Below are positions 53,120-61,250 of a DNA stretch of 64,000 nucleotides, piece after piece. A program made the translations under genes and the position numbers. Source of the DNA: Blastocatellia bacterium. GTDB lineage: Bacteria > Acidobacteriota > Blastocatellia > Pyrinomonadales > Pyrinomonadaceae. The stretch is from NCBI GenBank assembly GCA_003168335.1, contig PMSM01000010.1, positions 781,588 through 845,587 on the forward strand, given 5' to 3'. How positions within the stretch are numbered: position 1 is the first letter of the stretch; the number at the start of each line of letters is the position of its first letter. The notes under the pieces are model-generated. The model did no database searches and was not told the origin of the DNA. It saw only the letters and a list, made by a program, of their open reading frames with translations.

Positions 53120-53671
53120 ATGAAATGTCCAGTTTGCAAATCAACCGAACTAATTGCTGGTGAGTTAGACGAGAATCTCACTTCTTTGAACTGTCCGGAT
53201 TGCCGGGGAAATTGGATCCGCGGAGCCGAGTATTGGAAGTGGGTCGAACAGCACGGCTCGGAACTCGCGGAACGCGTGCACGAAACTGAAAGCTTGTCGC
53301 TGGTTGAACCCGGCCTGCCCATCGACTGTCCAGAGTGCCGCTTCCGCATGGTCAAGTACCTGGTCGGGCGCGGTCTGAGCTTTACTCTGGATCACTGTCA
53401 GGGCTGCAAAGGCATCTGGCTCGACCGGAACGAATGGGAAGCTCTGAAGAAGCGCAATCTGCATGACGATCTAAATACGATGTTCACTTCATTCTGGCAA
53501 AATGAGGCGCACCGAGAGGCCCGGAAGAAACGAATGGAAGATATCTACATCAGCAGATTCGGCGCAGACGACTATGCCGAGATTAAGCGGATCCGATGGT
53601 GGCTTGATACCAAGACGAATCGCGAGGAGTTGATCGCCTATCTCACCGATCGGGATCCCTTCGCCGCCTGA
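53120..53671 (+). CDS. TFIIB-type zinc-ribbon protein
   Basis: A 183-residue protein with two zinc ribbons: M-K-C-P-V-C-K-S with N-C-P-D-C-R-G-N-W-I (residues 1-33), and I-D-C-P-E-C-R-F-R-M with H-C-Q-G-C-K-G-I-W-L-D-R-N-E-W-E (about 70-115). The second is the zf-TFIIB signature (C-x-x-C-x-G-x-W-L-D-x-x-E). The remaining 70 residues are charged and helical. Members are common in bacteria and poorly characterised. ATG 53120 gives the native zinc-ribbon start. Confidence 0.82.
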   Translation: MKCPVCKSTELIAGELDENLTSLNCPDCRGNWIRGAEYWKWVEQHGSELAERVHETESLSLVEPGLPIDCPECRFRMVKYLVGRGLSFTLDHCQGCKGIWLDRNEWEALKKRNLHDDLNTMFTSFWQNEAHREARKKRMEDIYISRFGADDYAEIKRIRWWLDTKTNREELIAYLTDRDPFAA

Positions 53672-53703
53672 GGATCAGAGGTAATCGCGAGGAGGTTTGA
53701 AAA

Positions 53704-54064
53704 ATGTGGTCGGTTGCGACAGCCAACGCGAACATGACTTCATTACGAGGCATAACAGATCAAATGAGTGAAGTAGAGACAGGTAAGCTTTGGTATCACC
53801 CTAACCTGGATGTGTTTTCGGAATCGCTGGTTTTCTTCGTACGAGGCGGCGCGGAAGTCGCTGGAAAGCGAAGGCGGCTTTCTGCTCCCATACGAAAGAC
53901 ATTTCTTTGTCTGCGAAGCTGACGTGATCGAGGCGATGGGGCTGGAACCCGATGATCCCGACTGGGAGAAGATCGGACGCGACTGCGTTAAGCCACAGGA
54001 CAAAGACGCATACGAGAGACTGTTTGATAAGCGAGTACGTGTCGTGCGCGATCAGCGTGGCTGA
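53704..54064 (+). pseudogene. Small gene split by a +1 frameshift
   Basis: A GAGGAGG site precedes the ATG at 53704. The first frame gives a sensible start (K-L-W-Y-H-P-N-L-D-V-F-S-E-S-L-V-F-F) but then turns into basic nonsense and stops near 53920. From about 53840 the +1 frame carries the better coding pattern (Y-E-A-A-R-K-S-L-E-S-E-G-G-F-L-L-P-Y-E-R-H-F-F-V-C-E-A-D-V-I-E-A-M-G-L-E) to a stop at 54064. The two pieces together give a protein near 119 residues. This may be a real frameshift, a sequencing error, or recoding at the T/C-rich TTTTCTTC near 53830. Family unknown. Confidence 0.55.
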
Positions 54065-54086
54065 AGTTTTCGAGGCGGAGGAAGGA

Positions 54087-54758
54087 ATGTCTCAGAGAAC
54101 CGCACATCTCAGAACTCAAACCATTTTAGCGGCTACGGCAATCACGTTCCTGGCCGCAGGCGCTTTGATGGGACAGGCGGGAAGGCATCTGCCAAAACGT
54201 GTCGAAGCCTCTCCGTCACCGACACCGACACCTGGGCCATCTCCGCAGGCAAAGACGCCTGCCAAAGCGCAGTTCTTTCTGAAAGTCGTGAGCGACGTAC
54301 CTCAAAGTGTGTATTTGATATTTCCCTTTCCGGAAAAAATGGAGACGTGGACTGTCGATCGTTTGAAGAAATCACCGTTTCTGGATGTCACAGTAGGCGC
54401 GCCGGCTAACCATCGCGACGCGGTCAAACAAGCTAAAGAGGAGACGGAAGCCCTGGTCGTGTGGTTGCAACTGGAAGAGAACCCGCTGGGGAAGCCCGAG
54501 AATGTCGGTCGTCGCCCGGCCTCGGATGAAGTGTGGATTAACTACTCCATATTCGCTCCAGGTACAGGCAAACAAAGATATTTTGGCAGGGTCGTTTTGA
54601 GTCAAACATCTACCAGGGGTGTGGGGTCGGGCAGCGTTCTGCAGGCGTGTTATCCAACCGTCCACGGTGACGATCTCTTACTACTACAGGCCAGTCTTGA
54701 AGTGGCCGCTCGCATCATGGGTTCTCTGGACGTTCCGGTTCCGCCTGTCTGCCGGTAA
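54087..54758 (+). CDS. Secreted protein of unknown function
   Basis: A 223-residue protein preceded by GGAGGAAGG. Residues 10-32 form a hydrophobic signal or anchor (ILAATAITFLAAGALMGQAG). A Pro/Ser/Thr linker follows (S-P-S-P-T-P-T-P-G-P-S-P). The rest is a mixed domain: F-F-L-K-V-V-S-D-V-P-Q-S-V-Y-L-I-F-P, then A-L-V-V-W-L-Q-L-E and D-E-V-W-I-N-Y-S-I-F. Likely periplasmic. No family recognised. Confidence 0.68.
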   Translation: MSQRTAHLRTQTILAATAITFLAAGALMGQAGRHLPKRVEASPSPTPTPGPSPQAKTPAKAQFFLKVVSDVPQSVYLIFPFPEKMETWTVDRLKKSPFLDVTVGAPANHRDAVKQAKEETEALVVWLQLEENPLGKPENVGRRPASDEVWINYSIFAPGTGKQRYFGRVVLSQTSTRGVGSGSVLQACYPTVHGDDLLLLQASLEVAARIMGSLDVPVPPVCR

Positions 54759-54858
54759 TGAACTGCTCAAGGCTAACTCGTTGGTTGACCGGTCCTACCC
54801 GAGTCTCCTGATGGACACAGTAGGAACGCGTCAGCTCTCGCTGCTGAACAAACCCAAT

Positions 54859-55485
54859 ATGAGAATTCAGGAAGCCTACACTGATTGGGCGGCGACATAC
54901 GATCTGGATCGAAATCTGACGCGCGATCTGGACGAGATCATCACCCGTGAAACGCTGGGCAATCTGCGTTGTAACTCCATCCTTGAGATTGGCTGCGGGA
55001 CCGGAAAGAACACGGCGCTGTTGGCCCAAATCGGCCGGCACGTTTCGGCCCTCGATTTTTCAACGGGCATGATCGCAAAGGCCAGCGCGAAACTCTCGCT
55101 TGACCATGTGACCTTCGAGATGGCGGACATCACGCAGCCCTGGCCCTGTGAAGATCAGTCAATCGACATGGTCGTCTGCAACCTCGTCCTCGAACATATC
55201 CGAGACCTCTCGTTTATCTTTTCGGAAGCGTCTCGGGTGCTCCTTAAGACCGGACGCTTCTTTATTTCCGAACTGCATCCCTTCCGCCAATATCAAGGCA
55301 CCCAGGCGAACTTCCAGCGAAATCAGGAGACGACTCAGATCCCGGCGTTCGTGCATCACATCTCAGACTTCATCGAGGCAGCCGCTGCGAATAACCTGGC
55401 GCTCGCCAGCATGAAGGAATGGTGGCACGAGGAAGATCAAAACAAACCACCCAGACTGGTTTCATTCATGTTCGAGCAACGATGA
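54859..55485 (+). CDS. Class I SAM-dependent methyltransferase
   Basis: A 208-residue methyltransferase of the UbiE/Methyltransf_11 type. The SAM motif is I-L-E-I-G-C-G-T-G-K-N-T; motif II V-S-A-L-D-F-S-T-G-M; then D-M-V-V-C-N-L-V-L-E-H-I and R-V-L-L-K-T-G-R-F-F-I-S-E-L-H-P. I-Q-E-A-Y-T-D-W-A-A-T-Y-D at the start is typical for small-molecule methyltransferases. ATG 54811 would add 16 residues; neither start has a strong ribosome site. The substrate is unknown. Confidence 0.87.
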   Translation: MRIQEAYTDWAATYDLDRNLTRDLDEIITRETLGNLRCNSILEIGCGTGKNTALLAQIGRHVSALDFSTGMIAKASAKLSLDHVTFEMADITQPWPCEDQSIDMVVCNLVLEHIRDLSFIFSEASRVLLKTGRFFISELHPFRQYQGTQANFQRNQETTQIPAFVHHISDFIEAAAANNLALASMKEWWHEEDQNKPPRLVSFMFEQR

Positions 55486-55639
55486 GCAACCCGGCGTGAG
55501 ATGATTCGATTGCCAGCCTTATTTCCCGGAACGCAAACCGATATACATCGTGTAACGACTAACGGAGAGGTCACGTGGCTTCGTTCTATGGCGGTGAATT
55601 GACCCGCTTCTGAGAATGCTGGAGAAATTGGAGATTACT

Positions 55640-56059
55640 ATGAAGAAGACAGCACTAACGTTGGCCCTGATAATGGCAGCCGGCTTAATCGGCGGCGCAA
55701 TCACCGGCAGAATGAGCTACGCTGTGCCGGCTCAAGCCCAGCGCCCCGACCGGGCAGCCGACCGGATGGCTGAACTGGCGCCCGACCGCGTGAAAGGCGC
55801 CGATCGGTGGGAGTACTGTTCGCTCAGTAAAGCCCTGGTCGGTCAGAGTCGCGGGGGCCTCTACTGGATCACCTACTTCCGCAACGGCGGGGCCCAGGTA
55901 GTCGAAGCGGAAGAGTTAGCCACCGAACGGTATGGCCCGGCAAAGGCGATCGCAAAGTTAGGCGAAGACGGTTGGGAGATGGTTGGTGAAGGCCCGCTCG
56001 AGATGAGAGCCGGTGGAGTCAACGCCATCTACTTCAAACGACTAAAGACAGGTTCCTGA
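55640..56059 (+). CDS. Small secreted DUF4177-like protein
   Basis: A 139-residue protein with a signal peptide (TALTLALIMAAGLIGGAI) and a mature domain W-E-Y-C-S-L ... Y-W-I-T-Y-F-R-N-G-G and A-I-A-K-L-G-E-D-G-W-E-M-V-G. The pairing of W-E-Y near the start with L-G-x-x-G-W-E-x-V is the pattern of DUF4177 proteins, whose role is unknown. GGAG lies eight bases before the ATG at 55640. Confidence 0.7.
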   Translation: MKKTALTLALIMAAGLIGGAITGRMSYAVPAQAQRPDRAADRMAELAPDRVKGADRWEYCSLSKALVGQSRGGLYWITYFRNGGAQVVEAEELATERYGPAKAIAKLGEDGWEMVGEGPLEMRAGGVNAIYFKRLKTGS

Positions 56060-56206
56060 CCTTACGCAGGCTGTAAGTGCACTGCGACCGAGCGTTCCGG
56101 CGGAGATAAGCGTTTGTGTGCCATTCCAGCTTGCCCTACATTAATGGACAAGCACCCCCCGGTCCGAATTTCTCTGCTACAATTCGCCGCGCTGGAACTG
56201 AACAAT

Positions 56207-56680
56207 ATGAAAACGAATGGAGAGCGAAATCTCGATCGCGCATGGGCACTACTCTTTTCCCGTCTCGTCCTGGGATTGATCTTTTTCATGGCCGGCGTGT
56301 GGAAAGTTTTTCAGTTAGGTCCGCTGGAGCATGCGCGCAAGTATTTCCTGCCGTTCGCCGACACCTTCCTGCCCGTTTGGTCGTTGTGGTTTGTCGGCGT
56401 CACCGTTCCCTTCATCGAGCTGGTTGCCGGCGCCCTGGTTATTCTTGGCCTGCGCACGCGCGCGGCGCTCGTCGCGCTGGGGTTTGTCCTGGCGATTGTC
56501 ACCTTTGGCCATCTGCTGAAAGAGCCGCTCTATGAGTTTCACACTCACGTTATTCCGCGCCTGGCCCTGTTGTTATTTATCCTGCTGCTGCCGCGCCGCG
56601 ACGACCGTTTCTCAATCGATTATCTTTTGCGGCAAGTGCTGAAAAAAAGCAAGAGTGATGATGCGCGGGTAGTGTCCTGA
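56207..56680 (+). CDS. DoxX-family membrane protein
   Basis: A 157-residue protein with four membrane helices: ALLFSRLVLGLIFFMAGVWK, LWFVGVTVPFIELVAGALVI, AALVALGFVLAIVTFGHLL and VIPRLALLLFILLL. The first helix with R-L-V-L-G-L-I-F-F-M-A-G and the E-L-V-A-G motif in helix 2 mark the DoxX superfamily. Members occur in thiosulfate:quinone oxidoreductase and in redox membrane complexes. The last codons and the TGA lie inside the repeat element at 56672-56810, so the native C-terminus may have been changed. Confidence 0.83.
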   Translation: MKTNGERNLDRAWALLFSRLVLGLIFFMAGVWKVFQLGPLEHARKYFLPFADTFLPVWSLWFVGVTVPFIELVAGALVILGLRTRAALVALGFVLAIVTFGHLLKEPLYEFHTHVIPRLALLLFILLLPRRDDRFSIDYLLRQVLKKSKSDDARVVS

Positions 56681-56810
56681 TTTCAGCTTTTCTCTGCGTA
56701 GTCTCCGGACCTCTGCGTCTCTGCGTCTCTGCGGTGAATAAAAGCTGAAATACACTCACTGCTGAGACGCAGAGAACGCAGAGATGGCGCAGAGAATTCA
56801 AGTAGGACAC
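56672..56810. repeat. Inverted-repeat element with CTCTGCGT units (family F)
   Basis: It begins GTGTCCT and ends AGGACAC. Inside, TTTCAGCTTTT (56681-56691) pairs with AAAAGCTGAAA (56740-56750), and several copies of CTCTGCGT face copies of ACGCAGAG. Its left end contains the stop codon of the DoxX gene. Confidence 0.75.
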
Positions 56811-56843
56811 CACCGATGCGCACCTGTTAATGGTCGCGGATTC

Positions 56844-57152
56844 TCACTCGAAGTGACCGCTTCGCAGGCAGCCTAAGAGGTGATCAATGGTTCGCAGTAA
56901 GGCCCGGCCGTTCCGCTCCATGCGCGTTACAGCATCGCGCTGCGTCGCCGACAGCGTTGTCTGACGATCGCGCTCAAGCAACTGGCACAGCCCGATGATT
57001 ACATTTAGCGGCGTGTGCAGTTCGTGAGTCATTCCTTTCACGAAGTCTGTACCGGCGCCCTCCGCAGTCCGTACGACTTCATCGACGGGCGCGCGCTTGG
57101 GTGGGATATTGATAGCGGCCTTCACCTTTCCTGGTTCACGCGCGCGGAACAA
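56844..57152 (-). CDS. Stand-alone histidine-kinase DHp (HisKA) domain protein
   Basis: The 102-residue frame has the HisKA phospho-acceptor site F-V-K-G-M-T-H-E-L-H-T-P-L-N-V-I-I-G-L-C-Q-L-L (H near residue 43), followed by the second DHp helix (R-D-A-V-T-R-M-E-R-N-G-R-A-L-L-R-T-I-D-H-L-L). No ATP-binding domain follows. It starts at a TTG and may be a phosphotransfer protein, or a kinase that lost its C-terminal part. A receiver gene lies upstream on the same strand. Confidence 0.6.
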   Translation of the reverse strand: MFRAREPGKVKAAINIPPKRAPVDEVVRTAEGAGTDFVKGMTHELHTPLNVIIGLCQLLERDRQTTLSATQRDAVTRMERNGRALLRTIDHLLGCLRSGHFE

Positions 57153-57369
57153 GACGAAACCCCGGCCTGCGCGAACTTCTCCTTTTGTCGCTACAATTCA
57201 TCAATTCCTATGCCCGTTGGTCGAGAAGCAGATTTGCTGAACCTTTGACCATGAAGACCGCGGCGCGTTTTTCGGTGCGGCCACAGTCCTGCTCCACAAT
57301 CGGGCGGCGGTGCGAGCGGTTCCGGTACATAAGAGAACCTATGACTCGCTGGCGAATCATCCCGAAGAC

Positions 57370-57765
57370 TCAATCTTCCTGGTGCGGATGACACGGGAGA
57401 AAGCGTTTCAGTAAAGTGTAGAGCTGATCGAAATCGATCGGTTTGGTCACGTATTCGTCGCATCCCGCCGCCAAAGCGTCGGATCGAGACTCGGGAGAAT
57501 CGTGAGCAGAAACTGCGATAATTGGGATCTTGCTTACGTCCTTGTGCTGACGGATCAGTTTGGTCGCTGCCAACCCATCAAGCTTCGGTAAACTCAAATC
57601 CATCAGAATCAGTGCCGGCCGTTCTTGCACCGCCAGTTCGACGGCCTGCTGACCATCACTTGCTTCAACGACATCGTATCCAGCTATTTCAAGAAGCCTT
57701 CGCATCATGAAACGACTGTCCTCAAAGTCCTCGACCACCAGAAATAGTTGCTTCTCTCGCTTCAT
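57370..57765 (-). CDS. Single-domain response regulator (CheY-like)
   Basis: A 131-residue receiver: L-F-L-V-V-E-D-F-E-D-S-R, A-L-I-L-M-D-L-S-L-P-K-L-D-G (phospho-acceptor Asp near residue 56), I-I-A-V-S-A-H (switch Ser) and Y-V-T-K-P-I-D. No output domain. It precedes the stand-alone DHp protein on the minus strand and is divergent from the kinase-like gene at 57961, so it may be their phosphate partner. Confidence 0.9.
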   Translation of the reverse strand: MKREKQLFLVVEDFEDSRFMMRRLLEIAGYDVVEASDGQQAVELAVQERPALILMDLSLPKLDGLAATKLIRQHKDVSKIPIIAVSAHDSPESRSDALAAGCDEYVTKPIDFDQLYTLLKRFLPCHPHQED

Positions 57766-57960
57766 CAACGACCTCGGCGTCAGCGCTTCTCCTTCAAGAC
57801 CAAATTCCGGCTAAAGCAAAAAAGGCTTGTTGCCCGCATCACTAGCATACGCCCCCGACTTTTTGTTATCATGTCGCACGAAAACACGACACAAAAAGGT
57901 GGGGCAATTGAGTTTAATTCGTACACTTCTCCTCTTGGAATCCTCCACAGATATTCGACG

Positions 57961-58647
57961 ATGAAACCAGCACTCGCCAAGACCACGGAGAATAATGCCC
58001 TGGAAGATCTGGGTCGGGCGACTCTGCAAATCGTCCACGATCTGAAAAATCAACTTAACGGACTCAAATTGTACGCCACGTTCTTACGCAAGCGACTGGA
58101 ACGGGACGAGCGCTCCCCCGAAGAGCGCGAAACGCTGGCGAAATTGATCGCCGGCCTCGACCGCGCCGCGAGGGAAATGACGGCCCTGGTTCGTTACGCG
58201 CGACCGGTAGAATTGCACCGGCAGCCCCACGTTGATCTGCAAAAGATAATCTCGGCCGCTATCAGAGAGGTGACATCTCGGCATAGTACAGACTGCTCGC
58301 TGCACTGCGACCTTGAGAGCGGTAGATTCTGCGGCGACTTCGATCCCGTGGCGCTGTCTGAAGCCCTGAAGGCCTTAACCGATGAAGCAGTGAATAGTGT
58401 GCCGGCAAGCGAGGTGGGCGGACTCGCGCTGCACGCGCGCCGAGAAGGTCAAGCAAAATCATCGCAAGCTGTGATTGAGTGGCGCGGAGTCAAACTGGCC
58501 GGTCGCAATCATTCGTTTCGTTCGTCCGAGAGTTACGGCACCGTGCATACGGCGCAAGCGGCGAGGATCATCGAAGCTCATGGAGGGCGGTTCGAGTGTG
58601 ACGCAAATACGATTCGGGTCTGGCTGCCACTGTCCGAAATGATTTGA
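57961..58647 (+). CDS. Histidine-kinase-like protein with degenerate ATPase domain
   Basis: From ATG 57961 the protein has 228 residues. The H box is L-Q-I-V-H-D-L-K-N-Q-L-N-G-L-K-L-Y-A-T-F-L (NtrB-type H-D-L-x-N). The C-terminal half follows the HATPase layout but the N box reads A-L-T-D-E-A-V-N-S-V-P rather than N-x-x-x-N-A, and the G2 region F-R-S-S-E-S-Y-G-T-V-H-T-A-Q-A-A-R-I-I-E-A-H-G-G lacks the G-x-G. Kinase activity is therefore doubtful. A longer start at 57871 is possible. It is followed 30 bases later by the NtrC-type regulator, its likely partner. Confidence 0.78.
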   Translation: MKPALAKTTENNALEDLGRATLQIVHDLKNQLNGLKLYATFLRKRLERDERSPEERETLAKLIAGLDRAAREMTALVRYARPVELHRQPHVDLQKIISAAIREVTSRHSTDCSLHCDLESGRFCGDFDPVALSEALKALTDEAVNSVPASEVGGLALHARREGQAKSSQAVIEWRGVKLAGRNHSFRSSESYGTVHTAQAARIIEAHGGRFECDANTIRVWLPLSEMI

Positions 58648-58677
58648 TAATTGTCCACGCCGCAATTTATTGACTAA

Positions 58678-60078
58678 ATGACCAAGACGAAAAACAGAGA
58701 CATTCGCGTGCTCGTGGTCGATGACGAGCCGATGATGAGCGACTCGTTGCGGCAACATCTGACCGAAGAAGGTTACACGGTCGACACTGCGGCCAGCGGC
58801 GCGGAAGCTATCGACCTGTTTGACGGCGGCGCGTATCATCTCGCTATTTGCGATCTGCATCTCCCGGACCTGGACGGTCTGACCTTGCTGCGCCACATGA
58901 AAGACGCGAAGCCCGCAACTGAAGTGATCGTGATCACCGGCTACGATTTAGGAGTCCCGGCGGCAGTCGAAGCTATGAAAGCCGGCGCTTTCTATTTCGT
59001 CGAAAAGCCTTTCGAATTTGAAGAGCTGCTGCCGCTGATCGAAAAGGCGCTGGAGCGCCGCGAGTTGGTGGCGGAAACGGCCAACATGCGCCGCCAGCTT
59101 TCCACCCGGGCCGAATACTTCAACATCATTGGATCGTCAAAGCAGATGCAGATGATTTACGAAATGATCGAGTCAGTGGCCAAGTCTGACGCCAACGTTC
59201 TGATCGTCGGCGAATCGGGGACGGGCAAGGAACTTATCGCCAACGCTGTTCATTATAATTCTCTGCGCGCCAAAAAACCTTTCGTCAAAGTTAACTGCGC
59301 GGCCCTGCCGAGGGAACTTATCGAGTCGGAATTGTTCGGCCACGCCAAAGGCGCGTTCACCGGCGCGCACGCCGACAAGGAAGGACTGGTCCAACATGCC
59401 GCGGGCGGCTCGTTGATGCTGGACGAAATAGCCGAAATGCCCGTCGAGTTACAGCCAAAGCTGTTACGCGTGCTGCAGGAGAGGACCTGCCGGAAGATTG
59501 GCTCGGAAAAAAGTTATCCCGTAGACTTTCGCCTGATAACTTCGACGAATCGCCTGCCGGCCGACGCCATCCGCGACGGTCTGCTGCGCGACGATCTCTT
59601 CTATCGCATTTCCACGATCACGATCCACGTGCCGCCGTTGCGCGAGCGCATGGAAGATATTCAATTGCTCACCGATCACTTCCTCAAGTTGTATGCTGAA
59701 AAATACCAACGTGCGATTGCCGGCGTCTCACAGTCGGCTTATCAAAGATTGTTTGGCCATCCGTGGCCCGGCAACGTGCGTGAACTGCAAAACGTAATCG
59801 AGCGCGCCGTGTTGCTCGCGAAAGGTGAGCGCATCGAACCCCTCGATCTGCCTTTTGACAATGGTGGCCCCGCCGGCAGCGCCACGACGGCCCTGTCATG
59901 GGACGTGCCGCCGAACATGACGCTCGAAGATATCGAGAAGGTTGTCATCGAGCGCACTCTGCAGCGTACCGGCGGAAACAAACAAAAGGCCGCCAACCTG
60001 CTGGGCATTTATCGGCCACGGCTTTACAGTAAGATCAAGAAATACAAGATCGGGATCGAGACGATCAGCCAAAACTAA
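58678..60078 (+). CDS. Sigma-54-dependent response regulator (NtrC family)
   Basis: A 466-residue activator with the full three-domain layout. The receiver (8-122) has V-L-V-V-D-D-E-P and L-A-I-C-D-L-H-L-P-D-L-D-G (phospho-acceptor Asp near residue 59). The AAA+ domain (about 150-380) has Walker A G-E-S-G-T-G-K-E and the sigma-54 contact loop G-A-F-T-G-A. The C-terminal Fis-type helix-turn-helix has L-Q-R-T-G-G-N-K-Q-K-A-A-N-L-L-G-I-Y-R. It turns on promoters of the -24/-12 type; one perfect site is at 13873-13888. Confidence 0.95.
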   Translation: MTKTKNRDIRVLVVDDEPMMSDSLRQHLTEEGYTVDTAASGAEAIDLFDGGAYHLAICDLHLPDLDGLTLLRHMKDAKPATEVIVITGYDLGVPAAVEAMKAGAFYFVEKPFEFEELLPLIEKALERRELVAETANMRRQLSTRAEYFNIIGSSKQMQMIYEMIESVAKSDANVLIVGESGTGKELIANAVHYNSLRAKKPFVKVNCAALPRELIESELFGHAKGAFTGAHADKEGLVQHAAGGSLMLDEIAEMPVELQPKLLRVLQERTCRKIGSEKSYPVDFRLITSTNRLPADAIRDGLLRDDLFYRISTITIHVPPLRERMEDIQLLTDHFLKLYAEKYQRAIAGVSQSAYQRLFGHPWPGNVRELQNVIERAVLLAKGERIEPLDLPFDNGGPAGSATTALSWDVPPNMTLEDIEKVVIERTLQRTGGNKQKAANLLGIYRPRLYSKIKKYKIGIETISQN

Positions 60079-60103
60079 ACCACAAACAAAGGATTTTCCG
60101 ACT

Positions 60104-60502
60104 GTGCCAGCCAACCCTGAAGATCGCCGACAGTCTCCCCGACTAAATGCGACCCTCGACGCGCGCCTGGATTTCAGCGTGCTCATGCGCGACGCCGAAC
60201 CGAGCGCGGGCGGCGTCCAGCATCTGCGCGCTTGTGCCGGCCATACTGTGAATATCAGCGCCGACGGGCTCGGCGTAGTCCTGCACGCACAGAATATCGA
60301 CGAGCAGTATCTCTTAGGAGCCGAAGGGTCGATGGCGATCGAACTCGATTTGCCGAACGGATTGTCGATTGAAATTCAGGCGACACCCGTGCGTTACGAA
60401 AAGCTGGCAGAGGGCTATTTGATCGGCGCGCGGATCAGCGATATGAGCGAGCGAAATCGTGGGCTGTTCGAAGAGTACCTGCGGGAAATTGCTGAGCAGT
60501 GA
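60104..60502 (+). CDS. PilZ-domain protein (cyclic di-GMP receptor candidate)
   Basis: A 132-residue protein with the PilZ signature: E-D-R-R-Q-S-P-R (R-x-x-x-R) near the start and T-V-N-I-S-A-D-G-L-G (N-x-S-x-x-G) about 45 residues later. Both cyclic di-GMP contact motifs look intact. The GTG at 60104 with AAAGGA before it fits the family N-terminus; the open frame further upstream lies inside the regulator gene. It follows the regulator by 25 bases, so the kinase-like, NtrC-type and PilZ genes probably form one unit. Confidence 0.85.
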   Translation: MPANPEDRRQSPRLNATLDARLDFSVLMRDAEPSAGGVQHLRACAGHTVNISADGLGVVLHAQNIDEQYLLGAEGSMAIELDLPNGLSIEIQATPVRYEKLAEGYLIGARISDMSERNRGLFEEYLREIAEQ

Positions 60503-60504
60503 CT

Positions 60505-60622
60505 ATCCGCAGATTACACAGATTTCTCAGATTCATAAAAAGGTTAAGCAGTAATGCCCTCACCTGTATTCAGGCTGCCTCTTAAGGGTTTCCAATCTGT
60601 GTCATCTGCGAAATCTGCGGAT
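60505..60622. repeat. Inverted-repeat element (family E, CAGATT units)
   Basis: ATCCGCAGATTACACAGATT at 60505 faces an inverted copy ending in AAATCTGCGGAT at 60622. The same units appear at 63281-63393. It fills the gap between the PilZ gene and queD. Confidence 0.7.
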
Positions 60623-60628
60623 TCCGAA

Positions 60629-61012
60629 TCAATCGACCTGATAAGTAGCCACGCTCGTCGGCGTTTCAAAGCAACGCACTTTGTAAATCTGTACCCGGTC
60701 GTCGTCAATTCTGGCTGCGAGTCTTTCCAGCACAAACCGCGCGACATTCTCAGCCGAAGGATTCTGTTCTTTGACGAACGGTTCCAACTCATTGAGGTTC
60801 TTGTGATCGAGATAAGTGACCAGATCGTCCGCCGCTTCTTTCAACTCCACGAAATCAACCAACAGCCCGATGTGGTTCAGCTCTGAACCGCGCGCGTAGA
60901 TCTCGATCTTGTAGTTGTGGCCGTGCAGGTTTTCGCACTTCCCCTTATAGCCGCGCAGTTGATGCGCGCTGGAAAAGTTGCGTTCGATCATGACTTCGAA
61001 TTGCCCGGGCAT
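60629..61012 (-). CDS. queD: 6-carboxy-5,6,7,8-tetrahydropterin synthase (QueD)
   Basis: QueD converts dihydroneopterin triphosphate to 6-carboxytetrahydropterin for queuosine synthesis. The zinc histidines are in F-S-S-A-H-Q-L and N-L-H-G-H-N-Y; the catalytic Cys is in G-K-C-E-N-L-H. Later come L-V-D-F-V-E-L-K, L-D-H-K-N-L-N and N-P-S-A-E-N-V-A-R. The length of 127 residues is normal. Folate-type PTPS-III homologues look similar, so the pathway call is good but not certain. Confidence 0.93.
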   Translation of the reverse strand: MPGQFEVMIERNFSSAHQLRGYKGKCENLHGHNYKIEIYARGSELNHIGLLVDFVELKEAADDLVTYLDHKNLNELEPFVKEQNPSAENVARFVLERLAARIDDDRVQIYKVRCFETPTSVATYQVD

Positions 61013-61105
61013 GGTTACGTCCAAAGTCTAAAGTCCAGTGTCCAAAGTCGCAAGTCGCAAGTCGCGCGTCGCAACGTAACGGCCCGGATTGAGTTGCGTG
61101 ATGTG

Positions 61106-61239
61106 GTCAGTACCGGGAGCGGACCGGGGTCCCCGCGCGGGCAACCCGCGTGGGGTGGTGGTTGCGACCGGGTTATTGTCCTGACAAACTCGACTGTCGA
61201 CGGGATTGAGACCCGGTCGCTACCGCTCCCGGTACTGAC
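61106..61239. repeat. Hairpin element, family C, between queD and dinG
   Basis: GTCAGTACCGGGAGCGG (61106-61122) pairs exactly with its copy at 61223-61239. Inside are further stems CCCCGCGCGGG/CCCGCGTGGGG near 61131-61155 and GCGACCGGGT/ACCCGGTCGC. The outer end repeats the GTCAGTACC terminus of the element at 50235-50359. Confidence 0.82.
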
Positions 61240-61250
61240 TGCGTCGGAAA

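Noticed and set aside
54619-54858. 80-codon N-terminal extension of the methyltransferase
   Set aside because: It overlaps the upstream gene and has no methyltransferase features; the family fold starts at the inner ATG.
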